NCBI GenBank assembly: GCA_905214865.1
Contig: CAJMNO010000004.1
Coordinates: forward strand, 78,396-142,395
Length of the DNA stretch: 64,000 bases
From: an uncultured bacterium
GTDB lineage: Bacteria; Actinomycetota; Coriobacteriia; Coriobacteriales; Atopobiaceae
Reading direction: 5' to 3'
Of this stretch, positions 17,557 to 26,314 are shown piece by piece; the first letter of the stretch is position 1, and each line of letters opens with the position of its first letter. The position numbers and the translations under genes were made by a program. The notes below the pieces were generated by a model, which saw only the letters and a list, made by a program, of their open reading frames with translations, made no database searches and was not told the origin of the DNA.

Positions 17557-18522
17557 CTACGGGCGGGGCGCCTGGCCCTCCTGCCACTCGGACCCCTGGG
17601 GGCGCATGACCTTCGCCAGGGCGTCGAGAGCCGCCCTCCTGAGGGCCGTGAACCCGGAGGGCCTGGCCGCCACCCAGTCGACGGGATGCGCCGCGAGCAT
17701 GGCGCGCGCCTCGTCTATCACCTGGCGCCCCGTACCCGCCTGGAAGGCGTCGTCCCCCGAGACGGGGAGGTTGACGTAGACGTCTGCCGCCTGGGAGTAC
17801 AGGCGGTCGAGCTGGTTTGCCCCGCACGCCATGGTCCGACGGGCGATGTCGATGGGGGCGGGAGACTCGAGCGGGCTCATGGAGCGGATGAGGCCCACGC
17901 CCACCACGGCGTCCACCGAGCCTCGGTCGAAGAGCGGCGTGGGCAGGTTCATGCGGCAGCCGCCGTCCATGAAGGTGCGGCCCAGGTACTGGGTGGGCGT
18001 GACGGCGAGGGGGTACGAGGCGGAGCAGGTGACGCACTTGGCCAGGTCGAGGTTGCCGGTGAGGCACGCCCACGAGCCGTTGGGGTCGCCAAACAGGTCG
18101 GGATCGTTGGTGAACACGCACAGCTGCCCCGTGGTGATGTCCACCGCCGGGATGGCCACGGGCATCTTGAGGTCGTCCATGTGGAGCGCCCCCGCCTCGC
18201 CCAGGATGTCGCGGGCGTAGCCCTCCATCACCCCCGAGTCCAGGAAGCCGTTGCTCTTGACCATGTTGAGGACCTTGAACTGCATGTTCTTGAGGAAGCC
18301 GTCCTCGACCACGCGACGGTCCATCTTCACCAGGAGCTCCTCGATGCGGGACGAGGGGAGTCCCGCCGCCGTGAGCACCGCGACCATCGAGCCCATGGAG
18401 GTCCCCGCCGCCGCGGCAATGCGCACGTCATTGCACTCCATGTCCTCTATGGCTGCGACCTCGGCAAACGAGCGGAACCCACCACCGCAGAACGCGACGC
18501 CAACACCATCGAGCCTTGCCAT
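17557..18522 (-). CDS. Patatin-like phospholipase family protein
   Basis: The 321-residue protein has the patatin layout: oxyanion hole GGGFRSF (residues 13-19), nucleophile elbow GTSMGS (about 40-45, serine in the middle) and catalytic Asp in FMDGGCRMN (about 188-196). It lacks a signal peptide, so it probably acts on membrane lipids or acyl esters from the cytoplasm. The glycines that usually follow the oxyanion hole are partly replaced by RSF, as in some bacterial members. GGAGGAAGCT precedes the ATG. It precedes the serine dehydratase in no clear operon; the two are co-directional with a 105-bp gap. Confidence 0.85.
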   Translation of the reverse strand: MARLDGVGVAFCGGGFRSFAEVAAIEDMECNDVRIAAAAGTSMGSMVAVLTAAGLPSSRIEELLVKMDRRVVEDGFLKNMQFKVLNMVKSNGFLDSGVMEGYARDILGEAGALHMDDLKMPVAIPAVDITTGQLCVFTNDPDLFGDPNGSWACLTGNLDLAKCVTCSASYPLAVTPTQYLGRTFMDGGCRMNLPTPLFDRGSVDAVVGVGLIRSMSPLESPAPIDIARRTMACGANQLDRLYSQAADVYVNLPVSGDDAFQAGTGRQVIDEARAMLAAHPVDWVAARPSGFTALRRAALDALAKVMRPQGSEWQEGQAPRP

Positions 18523-18948
18523 AGCTTCCTCCCCCGACGCTGCCCAGGACGGGGGATTCGCGCTCCCCCTCCACCCATTCGCAGGATATCAAAGGGCGGG
18601 AGGACGAGGGACCGGCCAAGGCGCGAGGGGATGCCACGGGCGAGAATTCGCACGCACGGGGCGCGCGCTGTCGGCCCACCCCACGGCGGTCGGGCGCTCC
18701 ATCCCGCGTTAAGCCCGACCCGAGCGTACGCGCACGGGCGCTTTCTGGCGCTACGTCACCTACGCATCCGACCCCAAGCAGCAACGGTCATGAAGGCAAA
18801 TCGGTGGGCTCGGAATGAAGCTGGATGCCTACCACCCGGACAAGTTGCCGCCCCGCGTACGCCGGGTCGCCGCACGCCCTTCATCGAGCTCCCTCCAACC
18901 GGGGAAGGGGCGGCGTTGCGGGCCGGGCCTCCTCCGAGGTGGGCACGC

Positions 18949-19293
18949 TGGCGGCAAGCTCCTGAAATGAGCACTCACCGCGGGGTTTGGCTGCCATGGA
19001 GGCGAGAGAGGCCGGCCGTTCTCCCAGTTTGAGGTACACCAGTAGGCCAACCATGGCAGTGAGCTCCCGCTGTGAGCACTCACTTCGGGCCCCCTCTGCC
19101 ATTCGAACCCCGAGAGGATAATCTCCTGGCAGCGAACTCCGGATGTGGGTGCTCACGGCGGGAGCTTGCCGCCACGAGCGAGAGGAGACGACTGGGTCCC
19201 GAGTTCTCCCACCTGGGGAAACGCCAGGGGTGCACGGCCAGTGCCAGGAACCCTTCCGTGGGGAAGCGCTCACATCGGGCTCCGGCCGCCATC
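18949..19293. repeat. Palindrome module 4 (GTGAGC-GCTCAC family)
   Basis: Full units lie at 18949-18996, 19054-19101 and 19127-19174, with a right half unit at about 19265-19293. Centres near 18972.5, 19077.5, 19150.5 and 19267.5 give 105, 73 and 117 bp. This copies the geometry of modules 1 and 3, 7.5 kb away, including the truncated fourth unit and a CACCTGGGGAAACGCCAGGG segment in the third linker. Confidence 0.8.
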
Positions 19294-19376
19294 GGAGGTC
19301 TCCCTCCCACGACCCACGACCGCCGTCCCATCAAACCTCGAACCTCGGCGGCAAAACGTCCGCGCGGAGACCGTTC

Positions 19377-19487
19377 CGCAAAGGTTGACGCGTTTAGGGA
19401 GGCGCTAACCGCGTCAATCCTTACGAAACTCCGAGTCCCGTAAGATCACGCGCGTTTACGGGGGCCCTAAACGCGTCAATCCTTACG
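19377..19487. repeat. Paired 49-bp palindromes (CGTAAG...ACGCGTTTAG), copy 1
   Basis: Two palindromes, 19377-19425 and 19439-19487, are joined by 13 bp (AAACTCCGAGTCC), so the units repeat every 62 bp. Each arm is close to CGTAAGGATTGACGCGTTTA. The outer left arm of the first unit is worn (GCAAAGG for CGTAAGG). An equivalent pair with a matching linker occurs at 62516-62626. Confidence 0.8.
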
Positions 19488-19585
19488 GGCCCGGATCCCA
19501 TGGGGCTGGCCGCGCCTCGGGGTCGGTCGCGGTGGGCCCTCTCGGGCGGAGGTAGGCCAACTCCCTCGGCGGCGTCGGCCAACTT

Positions 19586-19705
19586 CCATTCTTTGACTCT
19601 TGGGCCCACCCAGCGCAGTCGACCTACTCGCGGGGGCTGGCACGCCCCGTCCCCTCGGCGACAGCACCCCCTCCGTTCTTTGACTCTTGGGCCCCACCCA
19701 GCGCA
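19586..19705. repeat. Two direct copies of a 32-33-bp segment
   Basis: TTCTTTGACTCTTGGGCCC followed by ACCCAGCGCA occurs at 19586-19617 and again at 19673-19705, 87 bp apart, differing by one inserted C. The bases between are not repeated. Function is unknown. Confidence 0.65.
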
Positions 19706-20016
19706 AGCAGACACGCAAGGCATCTGTCGCCAGGGCCGAGGTCGCCCATTTTTCCGAGAGCCCGCTATCCACACGAATGCCGCGGAAACCCAGGGTTCGC
19801 CAGCCAGCCGACCGTGGAGGTGCCCACGCGGGGGTTCGCCGCCAGGCCAGGAGGACTCCGCTGGAGATGGGAGTTCAGCGAGCCGCCGACCGCCCAGGAC
19901 CACCGGCCCCTCCGCACGCGCCAGACCGCCGGCGCACCCCTTCTCAGGGCTCTTTCCCTCCTGGGGACGGTCCGCACTGCAGCCCGGGCGCGAGAGCCCG
20001 CAGCCCAACGTTCCCC

Positions 20017-21294
20017 TTACTCCCCCTGGTCCTCCGAGGTCTTCCCGGACGAGACGCCCAGCGGGAGCTTCGCCGCCACAAACGCGGCGACGGCGACGGC
20101 GGGCAGGCTCTGGAGCGGGAAGCACAGGGCGAGAACGCATACCGTGAGCAGCGGCTTTCTGGTGCTGGCACTCACGACTGCGCCCGCCGCGACGGCAACG
20201 GGCAGGAGCGGGTCAACGCCGAGAAGCGCCGCCGCCACGTAGCCCATGCTCACGCCGCAGAAGATGAGCGGGAAGAACTCGCCGCCCACCCAGTCGCACG
20301 CCACGCACAGCTTGGTGAGGCAGACCTTGGCGAGGGCGGTCGCAAACAGCACCGCGACGCCCACCCCCTGCCAGCCGCCCACCAGGTCACCCGTGGCAGA
20401 CTCGCCCGAGAAGAGGACGTTGGGGAAAAGCACGGCAACCGCGCCCAGCACCACGCCGCAGATGACCGCACGCGGCACGCCCGCCCGGGACATCCGGTCG
20501 GCAGCGCTCTTCGCGGCCCTCCCGGCGACGGCACCGACGACGCTCAGGCCCCACCCCAGGACCAGGGCGAGAAGCGCCGCCAAGACCGAGGAGTGCAGGT
20601 AGTCGATCGCCGGGAAGCGGGGAAGCGCCCCGGCGGGCCCCGCAAGTCTCGCCAGCGCGACGGCGCCCAGGACGAAGCCGATGCCGGCGACCGCCCACAC
20701 GGCCGCCTTGTGGCGCTTGTGCATGAGCCGCGCCTCTCGCCCGACCCACTCGGGGCTGAGCGCGGGGACGCCGCTCCTCACGGGCTTGGACGGGTCGTCG
20801 GCGACGGCCCCGCCAGAGCGCCTCAGGGCGGCCATCGCGGCGGTGAAGCCCGCGGCGGCGAAGCCCGAGATGCCCGCCTCGGGACCCACCGCCCCGCCAA
20901 ACGCGATGGGAAGCAGGAAGAGGACCAGGGAGCGGCCCCAGCTCCTCACGGAGTAGCCGCCGTTCTCGCGGCAGTGGGCGACGACCACCGAGAGGGTATC
21001 GAGCGTGTAGCCGCACCTGCAGGTCCATGCCTCCACCAGGATGCCGCCAACCGTGCAGACGACAAGGGGGTAGGCGGTGCGCACGCCCTCGGGGAGGGTA
21101 CCCCTCAGCCCCTCCCACACCGTGGACTGCGCCAGGTCGCCCAGCCTTAGCACGGCAAAGGTCAGGAAGCCAACCACGACGCCCAGGACGAGCGCCACGA
21201 GGAGGAGGAAGGCGGACGCCCGGACGCGGTCGGAGCCCCTGAGCTCCGAGAGGGTTCCCTGGCTCCCGCCGTCGCTTTCCCCGCGGCCCTTCAC
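20017..21294 (-). CDS. ClC-family chloride channel or transporter
   Basis: The 425-residue protein has about ten to twelve membrane helices. Ion-pathway motifs are visible: GGAVGPEAG (the GxxGPE anion filter loop and gating-glutamate region), GGEFFPLIFCG (the GGxFxP motif) and a late ASTRKPLL near the tyrosine helix. ClC proteins move chloride or fluoride, either passively or by proton exchange. The GPE glutamate is present, which favours an exchanger. I place the start at GTG 21294, which follows GGGGAGAGG; upstream codons to 21405 look non-coding. The C-terminus is short, without CBS domains. Confidence 0.85.
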   Translation of the reverse strand: MKGRGESDGGSQGTLSELRGSDRVRASAFLLLVALVLGVVVGFLTFAVLRLGDLAQSTVWEGLRGTLPEGVRTAYPLVVCTVGGILVEAWTCRCGYTLDTLSVVVAHCRENGGYSVRSWGRSLVLFLLPIAFGGAVGPEAGISGFAAAGFTAAMAALRRSGGAVADDPSKPVRSGVPALSPEWVGREARLMHKRHKAAVWAVAGIGFVLGAVALARLAGPAGALPRFPAIDYLHSSVLAALLALVLGWGLSVVGAVAGRAAKSAADRMSRAGVPRAVICGVVLGAVAVLFPNVLFSGESATGDLVGGWQGVGVAVLFATALAKVCLTKLCVACDWVGGEFFPLIFCGVSMGYVAAALLGVDPLLPVAVAAGAVVSASTRKPLLTVCVLALCFPLQSLPAVAVAAFVAAKLPLGVSSGKTSEDQGE

Positions 21295-21516
21295 GGTGTG
21301 GCCTCTCCCCTGTTCCACGCAGCTCTCCCCTCGCGCCGCCTCGCCCGCCGGCGAGACAATGCCCCAACATTGATAGAGGATACCCGACGCGGGATGGGAT
21401 TCCATGCACCTCGGACGGCTCGCTGCCAGCGCGTGCGGTTACGAGCTTGTAATCGTTCTTCTCCCCAAACCATACGTCCCCAACATCAAACTTAGGATGT
21501 GCTGATAAGCGCAACC

Positions 21517-21534
21517 GCCATGCACGGGCATGGC
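21517..21534. promoter_or_regulatory. Dyad upstream of ABC importer operon
   Basis: GCCATGC and GCATGGC are separated by four bases, ending eight bases before the ribosome site of the substrate-binding-protein gene. It could be an operator or a small leader hairpin. No T-box or known riboswitch is visible upstream. Confidence 0.35.
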
Positions 21535-21559
21535 ACTGCACAAGGAGGAGGCTGTCAGC

Positions 21560-22588
21560 ATGACCAAGAACGTCACACGTCGCGATGCCATTGCACTGTT
21601 TGGGGGTCTGGCGGCCTTTACGCTGGCCGGATGCAGCGGCGGCGGGAGCGGCTCGGACAGCTCCGCCGGCTCCAAGACCTACAAGATCGGCGTGCTGCAG
21701 CTCACCGAGCACGACGCGCTCGACGCCGCCAACAAGGGCTTTGTGAGCGCCCTCGACGACTCGGGCATCAAATACGACATCGACCAGCAGAACGCACAGA
21801 ACGACCAGTCCGCCTGCCAGACCATCGCCACCAAGCTGGTGAACGACGGAGACGACCTGATCCTTGCCATCGCGACCCCCGCCGCGCAGGCCGTCGCGGG
21901 CGCCACGACCGACATCCCCATCGTGGGGACGGCGATCACCGACTTCGCCGCGTCCGGCCTGGTGGACAGCAACGACAAGCCCGGCAACAACGTCACCGGC
22001 ACCTCGGACCTGACGCCGGTCGACGACCAGTTCAGCCTGCTGGTGAAGCTGCTCCCCGACGCCAAGACCGTCGGCATCCTGTACTGCACCGCAGAGAGCA
22101 ACTCGGACGTCCAGGTGAAGATGGCCGAGGAGGCCGCCAAGAAGCGCAACCTCACGGCAACCCGCTACTCGGTCTCGAGCTCCAACGAGATCCAGCAGGT
22201 CGTGGAGTCCATGGTAGGAAAGGTCGACGCCTGCTACGCCCCCACCGACAACACCATCGCGGCGGGCATGTCCACGGTCTCGATGGTCGCGAACGAGAAC
22301 AAGCTCCCCGTCATCTGCGGGGAGAAGGGCATGGTAGACAACGGCGGCCTGGCCACCTACGGCATCGACTACGAGAAGCTGGGCTACAAGGCCGGCCAGA
22401 TGGCGGTCAAGATCCTGAAGGGCGAGTCGCAGCCCGCGGACATGCCCATCGAACACCTGAGCGCCAAGGAGTGCACGCTGTCGACCAACCAGAAGACCGC
22501 CGAGGCGGTTGGCGTGGACCTCACCGTGCTGGGTGACTCCGCCACGTCGAGCGACGGCGCGGACTCCGCGGACAGCGCCTCGGCATAG
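21560..22588 (+). CDS. ABC importer substrate-binding lipoprotein (TrpX-like)
   Basis: The 342-residue protein begins with a signal peptide containing RRDAIALFGG and a lipobox TLAGC, so it is a lipoprotein on the outer face of the membrane. The mature part matches the ABC_sub_bind family (YIGVLQ-like KIGVLQLTEHDALD, later GVLYCTAESNS and ADAIYVPTDN-like ACYAPTDNT). Members bind aromatic amino acids (TrpX in streptococci) or other small molecules. AAGGAGGAGG precedes the ATG at 21560. The last 20 residues are a serine/aspartate tail. The permease and ATPase genes follow. Confidence 0.88.
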   Translation: MTKNVTRRDAIALFGGLAAFTLAGCSGGGSGSDSSAGSKTYKIGVLQLTEHDALDAANKGFVSALDDSGIKYDIDQQNAQNDQSACQTIATKLVNDGDDLILAIATPAAQAVAGATTDIPIVGTAITDFAASGLVDSNDKPGNNVTGTSDLTPVDDQFSLLVKLLPDAKTVGILYCTAESNSDVQVKMAEEAAKKRNLTATRYSVSSSNEIQQVVESMVGKVDACYAPTDNTIAAGMSTVSMVANENKLPVICGEKGMVDNGGLATYGIDYEKLGYKAGQMAVKILKGESQPADMPIEHLSAKECTLSTNQKTAEAVGVDLTVLGDSATSSDGADSADSASA

Positions 22589-22648
22589 GGATGTGCGACC
22601 CTTCGGGTCAAACGGAGCAAGGTAGGGCCGCCACGTGCGGCGACGTTA

Positions 22649-22681
22649 GATGTGCCCGGGGCAACGCGTCCCGGGCACATC
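22649..22681. promoter_or_regulatory. Perfect 12-bp hairpin between binding-protein and permease genes
   Basis: GATGTGCCCGGG (22649-22660) and CCCGGGCACATC (22670-22681) pair perfectly around a nine-base loop. No T-run follows. In ABC operons such hairpins stabilise the upstream mRNA and lower the downstream reading, so the binding protein is made in excess. Confidence 0.65.
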
Positions 22682-22700
22682 ATCGGGTTTGGGGGAACGT

Positions 22701-23618
22701 ATGGCATTGGCACTCGCTGGGGCGGTGTCGCAGGGAATCCTCTGGGGCATCATGGTGCTCGGCGTGTTCATCACCTTCCGGATGCTGGACATTGCCGACC
22801 TGACGGTGGACGGGAGCTTTGCCCTGGGCGGCTGCGTCGCCGCGGTGGCGTCGGTCAACCTGGGGCTCGACCCACTGGTCGCGATTCTGCTGGGAACCTT
22901 CGCCGGGATCGTCGCCGGCGCCGTGACCGGGCTTCTCCACACGCTCTTCGACATCCCCGCCATCCTCGCGGGAATCCTCACGCAGATCTCGCTCTGGTCC
23001 ATCAATCTGCGCGTCATGGGCAAGTCCAACACGCCGCTGCTGGGCGTGGACACCGTGTTCACGCGCGTCTCCAAGGCACTTGGCATCTCGCAGAGCATGG
23101 CGTCCCTGCTCATCGGGCTGGTCATCGCCGTTCTCTGCATCCTCCTCCTCTACTGGTTCTTTGGCACCGAGATCGGCTCCGCCCTGCGCGCCACCGGCCA
23201 GAACGAGGACATGTGCCGCGCGCTGGGCATCGACGTGCGCGTGACCAAGCTCATCGCGCTCAGCCTCTCCAACGGCCTGGTGGGCCTGTCCGGCGCCCTG
23301 GTGTGCCAGAGCCAGAAGTACGCCGACATCAACATGGGCACCGGCGCCATCGTGATCGGCCTCGCCGCCATCGTCATAGGAGAGGTGCTCGGCCGCCTCA
23401 CCCCGGGCAAGCTCCAGGCGTTCGGCAGCCGCCTGACCTCCGCCGTGGTGGGCTCCGTGATCTACTTCATCATCCGCGCCTTCGTCCTCCAGATGGGCAT
23501 GGACGCAAACGACATGAAGCTCCTCTCGGCCATCATCGTGGCCCTGGCCCTGGTCATCCCCGTCGTAGTGGAGCGCAGCCAGGCGCGCCGCGCGTACTCG
23601 AAGGGAGGCGAGCGCTGA
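22701..23618 (+). CDS. ABC importer permease (TrpY-like)
   Basis: The 305-residue protein has about eight membrane helices and resembles the permease of the YxxH/TrpY type in the branched-chain amino acid permease clan. GSFALGGCVAA near residue 35 and the coupling-region pattern GTEIGSALRATGQNEDMCRALGI (about 158-180, shortened here to its key residues G, E, R, A, T, G) are typical. GGGGGAA precedes the ATG at 22701. Its stop shares one base with the ATPase start (TGATG). It forms the channel for the substrate caught by the preceding lipoprotein. Confidence 0.88.
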   Translation: MALALAGAVSQGILWGIMVLGVFITFRMLDIADLTVDGSFALGGCVAAVASVNLGLDPLVAILLGTFAGIVAGAVTGLLHTLFDIPAILAGILTQISLWSINLRVMGKSNTPLLGVDTVFTRVSKALGISQSMASLLIGLVIAVLCILLLYWFFGTEIGSALRATGQNEDMCRALGIDVRVTKLIALSLSNGLVGLSGALVCQSQKYADINMGTGAIVIGLAAIVIGEVLGRLTPGKLQAFGSRLTSAVVGSVIYFIIRAFVLQMGMDANDMKLLSAIIVALALVIPVVVERSQARRAYSKGGER

Positions 23619-24412
23619 TGCTGTCGCTCAAGGGAGTCACCAAGACCTTCAACCGAGGTACGGTCAACGAGAAGCCCGCGCTCACGGGCGTTAACCTCGA
23701 CCTCGACGCCGGCGACTTCGTCACCATCATCGGCGGCAACGGCGCCGGCAAGTCCACCCTGCTCAACAGCATCGCCGGCGTGTTCCCGCTGGACGGCGGC
23801 ACCATCGTGCTGGACGGTCGCGACGTCTCGCGCCTCCCCGAGCACCGGCGCGCCGCCGACCTGGGCCGCGTGTTCCAGGACCCCATGCGCGGTACCGCCG
23901 CCGACATGCAGATCGACGAGAACCTCGCCCTCGCCGCCCGCCGCGGGCAGCACCGCGGGCTCTCGTGGGGCATCAGCAAGGAGGAGCGCGACGGCTACCA
24001 CGAGCGCCTGAGGGAGCTTGACCTGGGGCTCGAGGACCGCATGACCTCCAAGGTGGGCCTGCTCTCGGGCGGCCAGCGCCAGGCGCTCACCCTGCTCATG
24101 GCGGTGCTGAAGAAGCCCAAGCTGCTCCTGCTCGACGAGCACACGGCGGCACTCGACCCCAAGACCGCCAGCAAGGTCCTCTCGCTCACCCAGAAGCTGG
24201 TGGCCGAGAACCACCTCACCACGCTGATGGTCACGCACAACATGCACGACGCCATCCGCCTGGGCAACCGCCTGATCATGATGCACGAGGGCAACGTGAT
24301 CTACGACGTGCGCGGGGACGAGAAGTCCGGCCTCACGGTCGCCGACCTGCTCAAGAAGTTCGAGGAGGTCTCGGGCGGCGAGCTCGCCAACGACCGCATG
24401 CTCCTCTCGTAG
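23618..24412 (+). CDS. ABC importer ATP-binding protein (TrpZ-like)
   Basis: The 264-residue ATPase has Walker A GGNGAGKST (about 39-47), a Q-loop in VFQDPMRGT, signature LSGGQRQAL, Walker B LLLLDEHTAAL and the H-loop in MVTHNMHDA. Glutamate and histidine needed for ATP hydrolysis are present. It starts one base inside the permease stop. It energises import by the two preceding proteins; the HTAALDP form is shared with the TrpZ-like group. Confidence 0.93.
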   Translation: MLSLKGVTKTFNRGTVNEKPALTGVNLDLDAGDFVTIIGGNGAGKSTLLNSIAGVFPLDGGTIVLDGRDVSRLPEHRRAADLGRVFQDPMRGTAADMQIDENLALAARRGQHRGLSWGISKEERDGYHERLRELDLGLEDRMTSKVGLLSGGQRQALTLLMAVLKKPKLLLLDEHTAALDPKTASKVLSLTQKLVAENHLTTLMVTHNMHDAIRLGNRLIMMHEGNVIYDVRGDEKSGLTVADLLKKFEEVSGGELANDRMLLS

Positions 24413-24438
24413 CAAGGCGAGAGATTCCGCATCCCAGG

Positions 24439-24470
24439 GCGCCCGCATCCACCGCGACGGATGCGGGCGC
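24439..24470. terminator. Strong bidirectional hairpin
   Basis: GCGCCCGCATCC (24439-24450) and GGATGCGGGCGC (24459-24470) pair perfectly around eight bases, in the 75-bp gap between the convergent ABC operon and HAD gene. ACCCTTG follows, so the tail is weak, but position and stem support termination. Confidence 0.65.
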
Positions 24471-24487
24471 ACCCTTGTTGGGCGGCG

Positions 24488-25354
24488 CTACTCCCCCTCC
24501 CGCATGAAGGCGGGAAGCACCTCTCGCCCGGTCACGTGCGAGAGACGGGCCGCCTCGGCGATCTGCTCGAGGGCGCGTGCCACCCCAAAGTCCGCGGAAG
24601 CACCCACGTGCCAGCGCGCCGCACGCGAGGCAGCGGGGTTGGCATTGGCGACGGCACACGAGTTGGGGACCGCCCGGAGCATGTCCAGGTCGTTGTCCGC
24701 GTCACCAAAGACGCAGACCTCGTCGGGCTCCAGCCCCAGCACGTTTGAGAGGATGCCCACGCCGTTGGCCTTGCCCCATCCCCGGAGGCTCACGTCGAGC
24801 CACTGCTCCACGGTGTGCAGGAAGGTGAGGTCCGTGCACGCCTCCGTCAGCCGCGCAGACAGGTCGAGCGCCCGCCCCTCGGGGCCCCGGACGATGATCC
24901 CGGCCTTGACCACGGGGTAGTCGGGCATCCCGCCGCGCTCGTGCCGCCTGCCGCCGCACATGAACGCACGGTCGTACATGGTGCCCAGCTCCTCGCGCGT
25001 GGCACCGACCCAGTCGCCAAAGTTGTTGTCGCGATACGTGATGAACGCACATCCGGGGAGCGGGGCAACGAGCGACTCCACCTTGCGGAGCGACTCGGTG
25101 GGCAGGGTCTTCTCGTACACGACCTCCCCCAGGAAGTACACCTTCTGCCCGTTGACCATGACGCCGGTGTTGTAGCAGCTCGCGTCGTTGCCGAAGAAGC
25201 TCGCCACCTCCCCGCGGTCGCGTCCGCTGGCGGGACCAAAGTCGATGCCCTCCTCCTGGCAGGCGTGGATCGCGTCAATCGCGCGCCGCGAGACCCTCTC
25301 GTCGCCAAAGGGCACGAGGGTGTTGTCCATGTCCGTGAGGACGAGCCTGATCAT
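24488..25354 (-). CDS. HAD-superfamily hydrolase, Cof type
   Basis: The 288-residue protein has the HAD motifs: DMDNTLVPF (motif I, both aspartates), GPASGRDRGE (motif II), the lysine in WGKANGVGIL and GDADNDLDML (motif IV), with a Cof-type C2 cap between. It is probably a cytosolic sugar-phosphate or nucleotide phosphatase. It is clearly related to the gene at 38336-39187; both begin with MIRL, keep KGDGV/KANGV and GDxxND blocks and end with an acidic tail. GGAG precedes the ATG at 25354, which decides the start over an upstream extension. Confidence 0.88.
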   Translation of the reverse strand: MIRLVLTDMDNTLVPFGDERVSRRAIDAIHACQEEGIDFGPASGRDRGEVASFFGNDASCYNTGVMVNGQKVYFLGEVVYEKTLPTESLRKVESLVAPLPGCAFITYRDNNFGDWVGATREELGTMYDRAFMCGGRRHERGGMPDYPVVKAGIIVRGPEGRALDLSARLTEACTDLTFLHTVEQWLDVSLRGWGKANGVGILSNVLGLEPDEVCVFGDADNDLDMLRAVPNSCAVANANPAASRAARWHVGASADFGVARALEQIAEAARLSHVTGREVLPAFMREGE

Positions 25355-25618
25355 GCGACCACTCCTGGAACTGGCGAGCAACGGGAACGGAAGCTCAAGG
25401 CTTCCGTCACTAACCTTACGCCTTGGGATGTCTCGCCGCGCCCGGGGAGCGCATGCCCCCAGGATTGGCGCAAATGGCCTCTCCCCCCACGTTTTGCCAG
25501 GTGATAGCCTTGTGCAAGCACCCCTTGCGTGGACATGAACGGCCACGACCGCCCTGCAAGGGACCCTTTCTTGCCCCCGGCCCCCATCCGGGGGATGGTG
25601 TGGGCGAAGGAGGAGCAC

Positions 25619-26158
25619 ATGGAGTTTGGCGATCAGATGCGGCAGCTGCGCAAGCGCGAGGGGCTGACCCAGGAGCAGCTTGCGCAGCGCCTCATGGTCA
25701 CGCGGCAGGCGGTCTCCAACTGGGAGAGGGGGACCAACCTCCCCGACATAGAGACGCTCATCCGCATCGCGACGACCTTCCACGTGTCCCTCGACCTACT
25801 CATCCTCGGCAAGGGGGAATCGAACATGGACGACAAGGACTTGGCGGGGGCCAGCCAGACGACAGGCGCCGCGGAGGCGGCCGACAGCAAGGTGGCCCGC
25901 AAGCTCATCCGCGACGGCAGCGAGGGAAGGCGCGCCCACAGCAACATGGTCACCGTGACCGTTGGCTGCGCGCTCATGCTGATGGGTGCGTTCTGCCTCT
26001 TCGTGAAGGCCAGCTCCGTTGAGTACGTGGACTCGGCGGGAATGCTGCACGAGAACTTCTTCCTGGTGCCCATGGCCGAGGCGTTCTTCCTGGCTGGCCT
26101 GGTGACCGTCGTGGCCGCGGGCATCGCACGTATCGTCCGCAACCGCCGGCACGACTGA
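25619..26158 (+). CDS. XRE-family regulator with DUF3955 membrane tail
   Basis: The 179-residue protein has an N-terminal helix-turn-helix (QMRQLRKREGLTQEQLAQRL and TRQAVSNWERG, residues 5-45), a charged linker, and two membrane helices (about 107-130 and 148-170) separated by YVDSAGMLHENFFL, the typical DUF3955 pattern. It is thus a DNA-binding protein anchored in the membrane. Small metabolic or stress signals are suspected for the family, but no ligand is known. AAGGAGGAG lies just before the ATG at 25619. The gene is monocistronic. Confidence 0.85.
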   Translation: MEFGDQMRQLRKREGLTQEQLAQRLMVTRQAVSNWERGTNLPDIETLIRIATTFHVSLDLLILGKGESNMDDKDLAGASQTTGAAEAADSKVARKLIRDGSEGRRAHSNMVTVTVGCALMLMGAFCLFVKASSVEYVDSAGMLHENFFLVPMAEAFFLAGLVTVVAAGIARIVRNRRHD

Positions 26159-26314
26159 GCGCTGCCGTCCAAGTGCCATTGCTGACCTTCGAGGGGTGGG
26201 ACGCTCGACGGGCTTTGCCTGCGGGCGCCTCGCCCCTCAGTTCCGTTGCCCACCTTCGCTCACCCGCAAAGCCAGTGGGACGCCGCCCCGAGGAGAACGG
26301 GCAGCTTCTCTCCC

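Larger units (their letters stand above)
18523..20016. other. 1.5-kb non-coding, repeat-rich interval
   Basis: This gap between the patatin and ClC genes has no supportable gene. It holds palindrome module 4, a pair of 49-bp palindromes and a duplicated 33-bp segment, all listed separately. GGGTTCGCC recurs at about 19793 and 19832. The parts 18523-18948 and 19706-20016 show only frames of GC artefact composition. Confidence 0.6.

Noticed and set aside
15355..19032. A 1225-codon plus-strand open frame
   Set aside because: It runs antisense to the serine dehydratase and patatin genes, is rich in Arg, Pro, Gly and His with no domain, and lacks a ribosome site. High-GC shadow.
9963..20016. Insertion sequence or integrated phage
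   Set aside because: No transposase, integrase or phage structural gene is present, and no long terminal inverted repeats with target duplication.
21406..21559. T-box or other riboswitch before the TrpX-like operon
   Set aside because: No T-box sequence (AGGGTGGNACCGCG-like) or known aptamer is visible. Only a small dyad is present.
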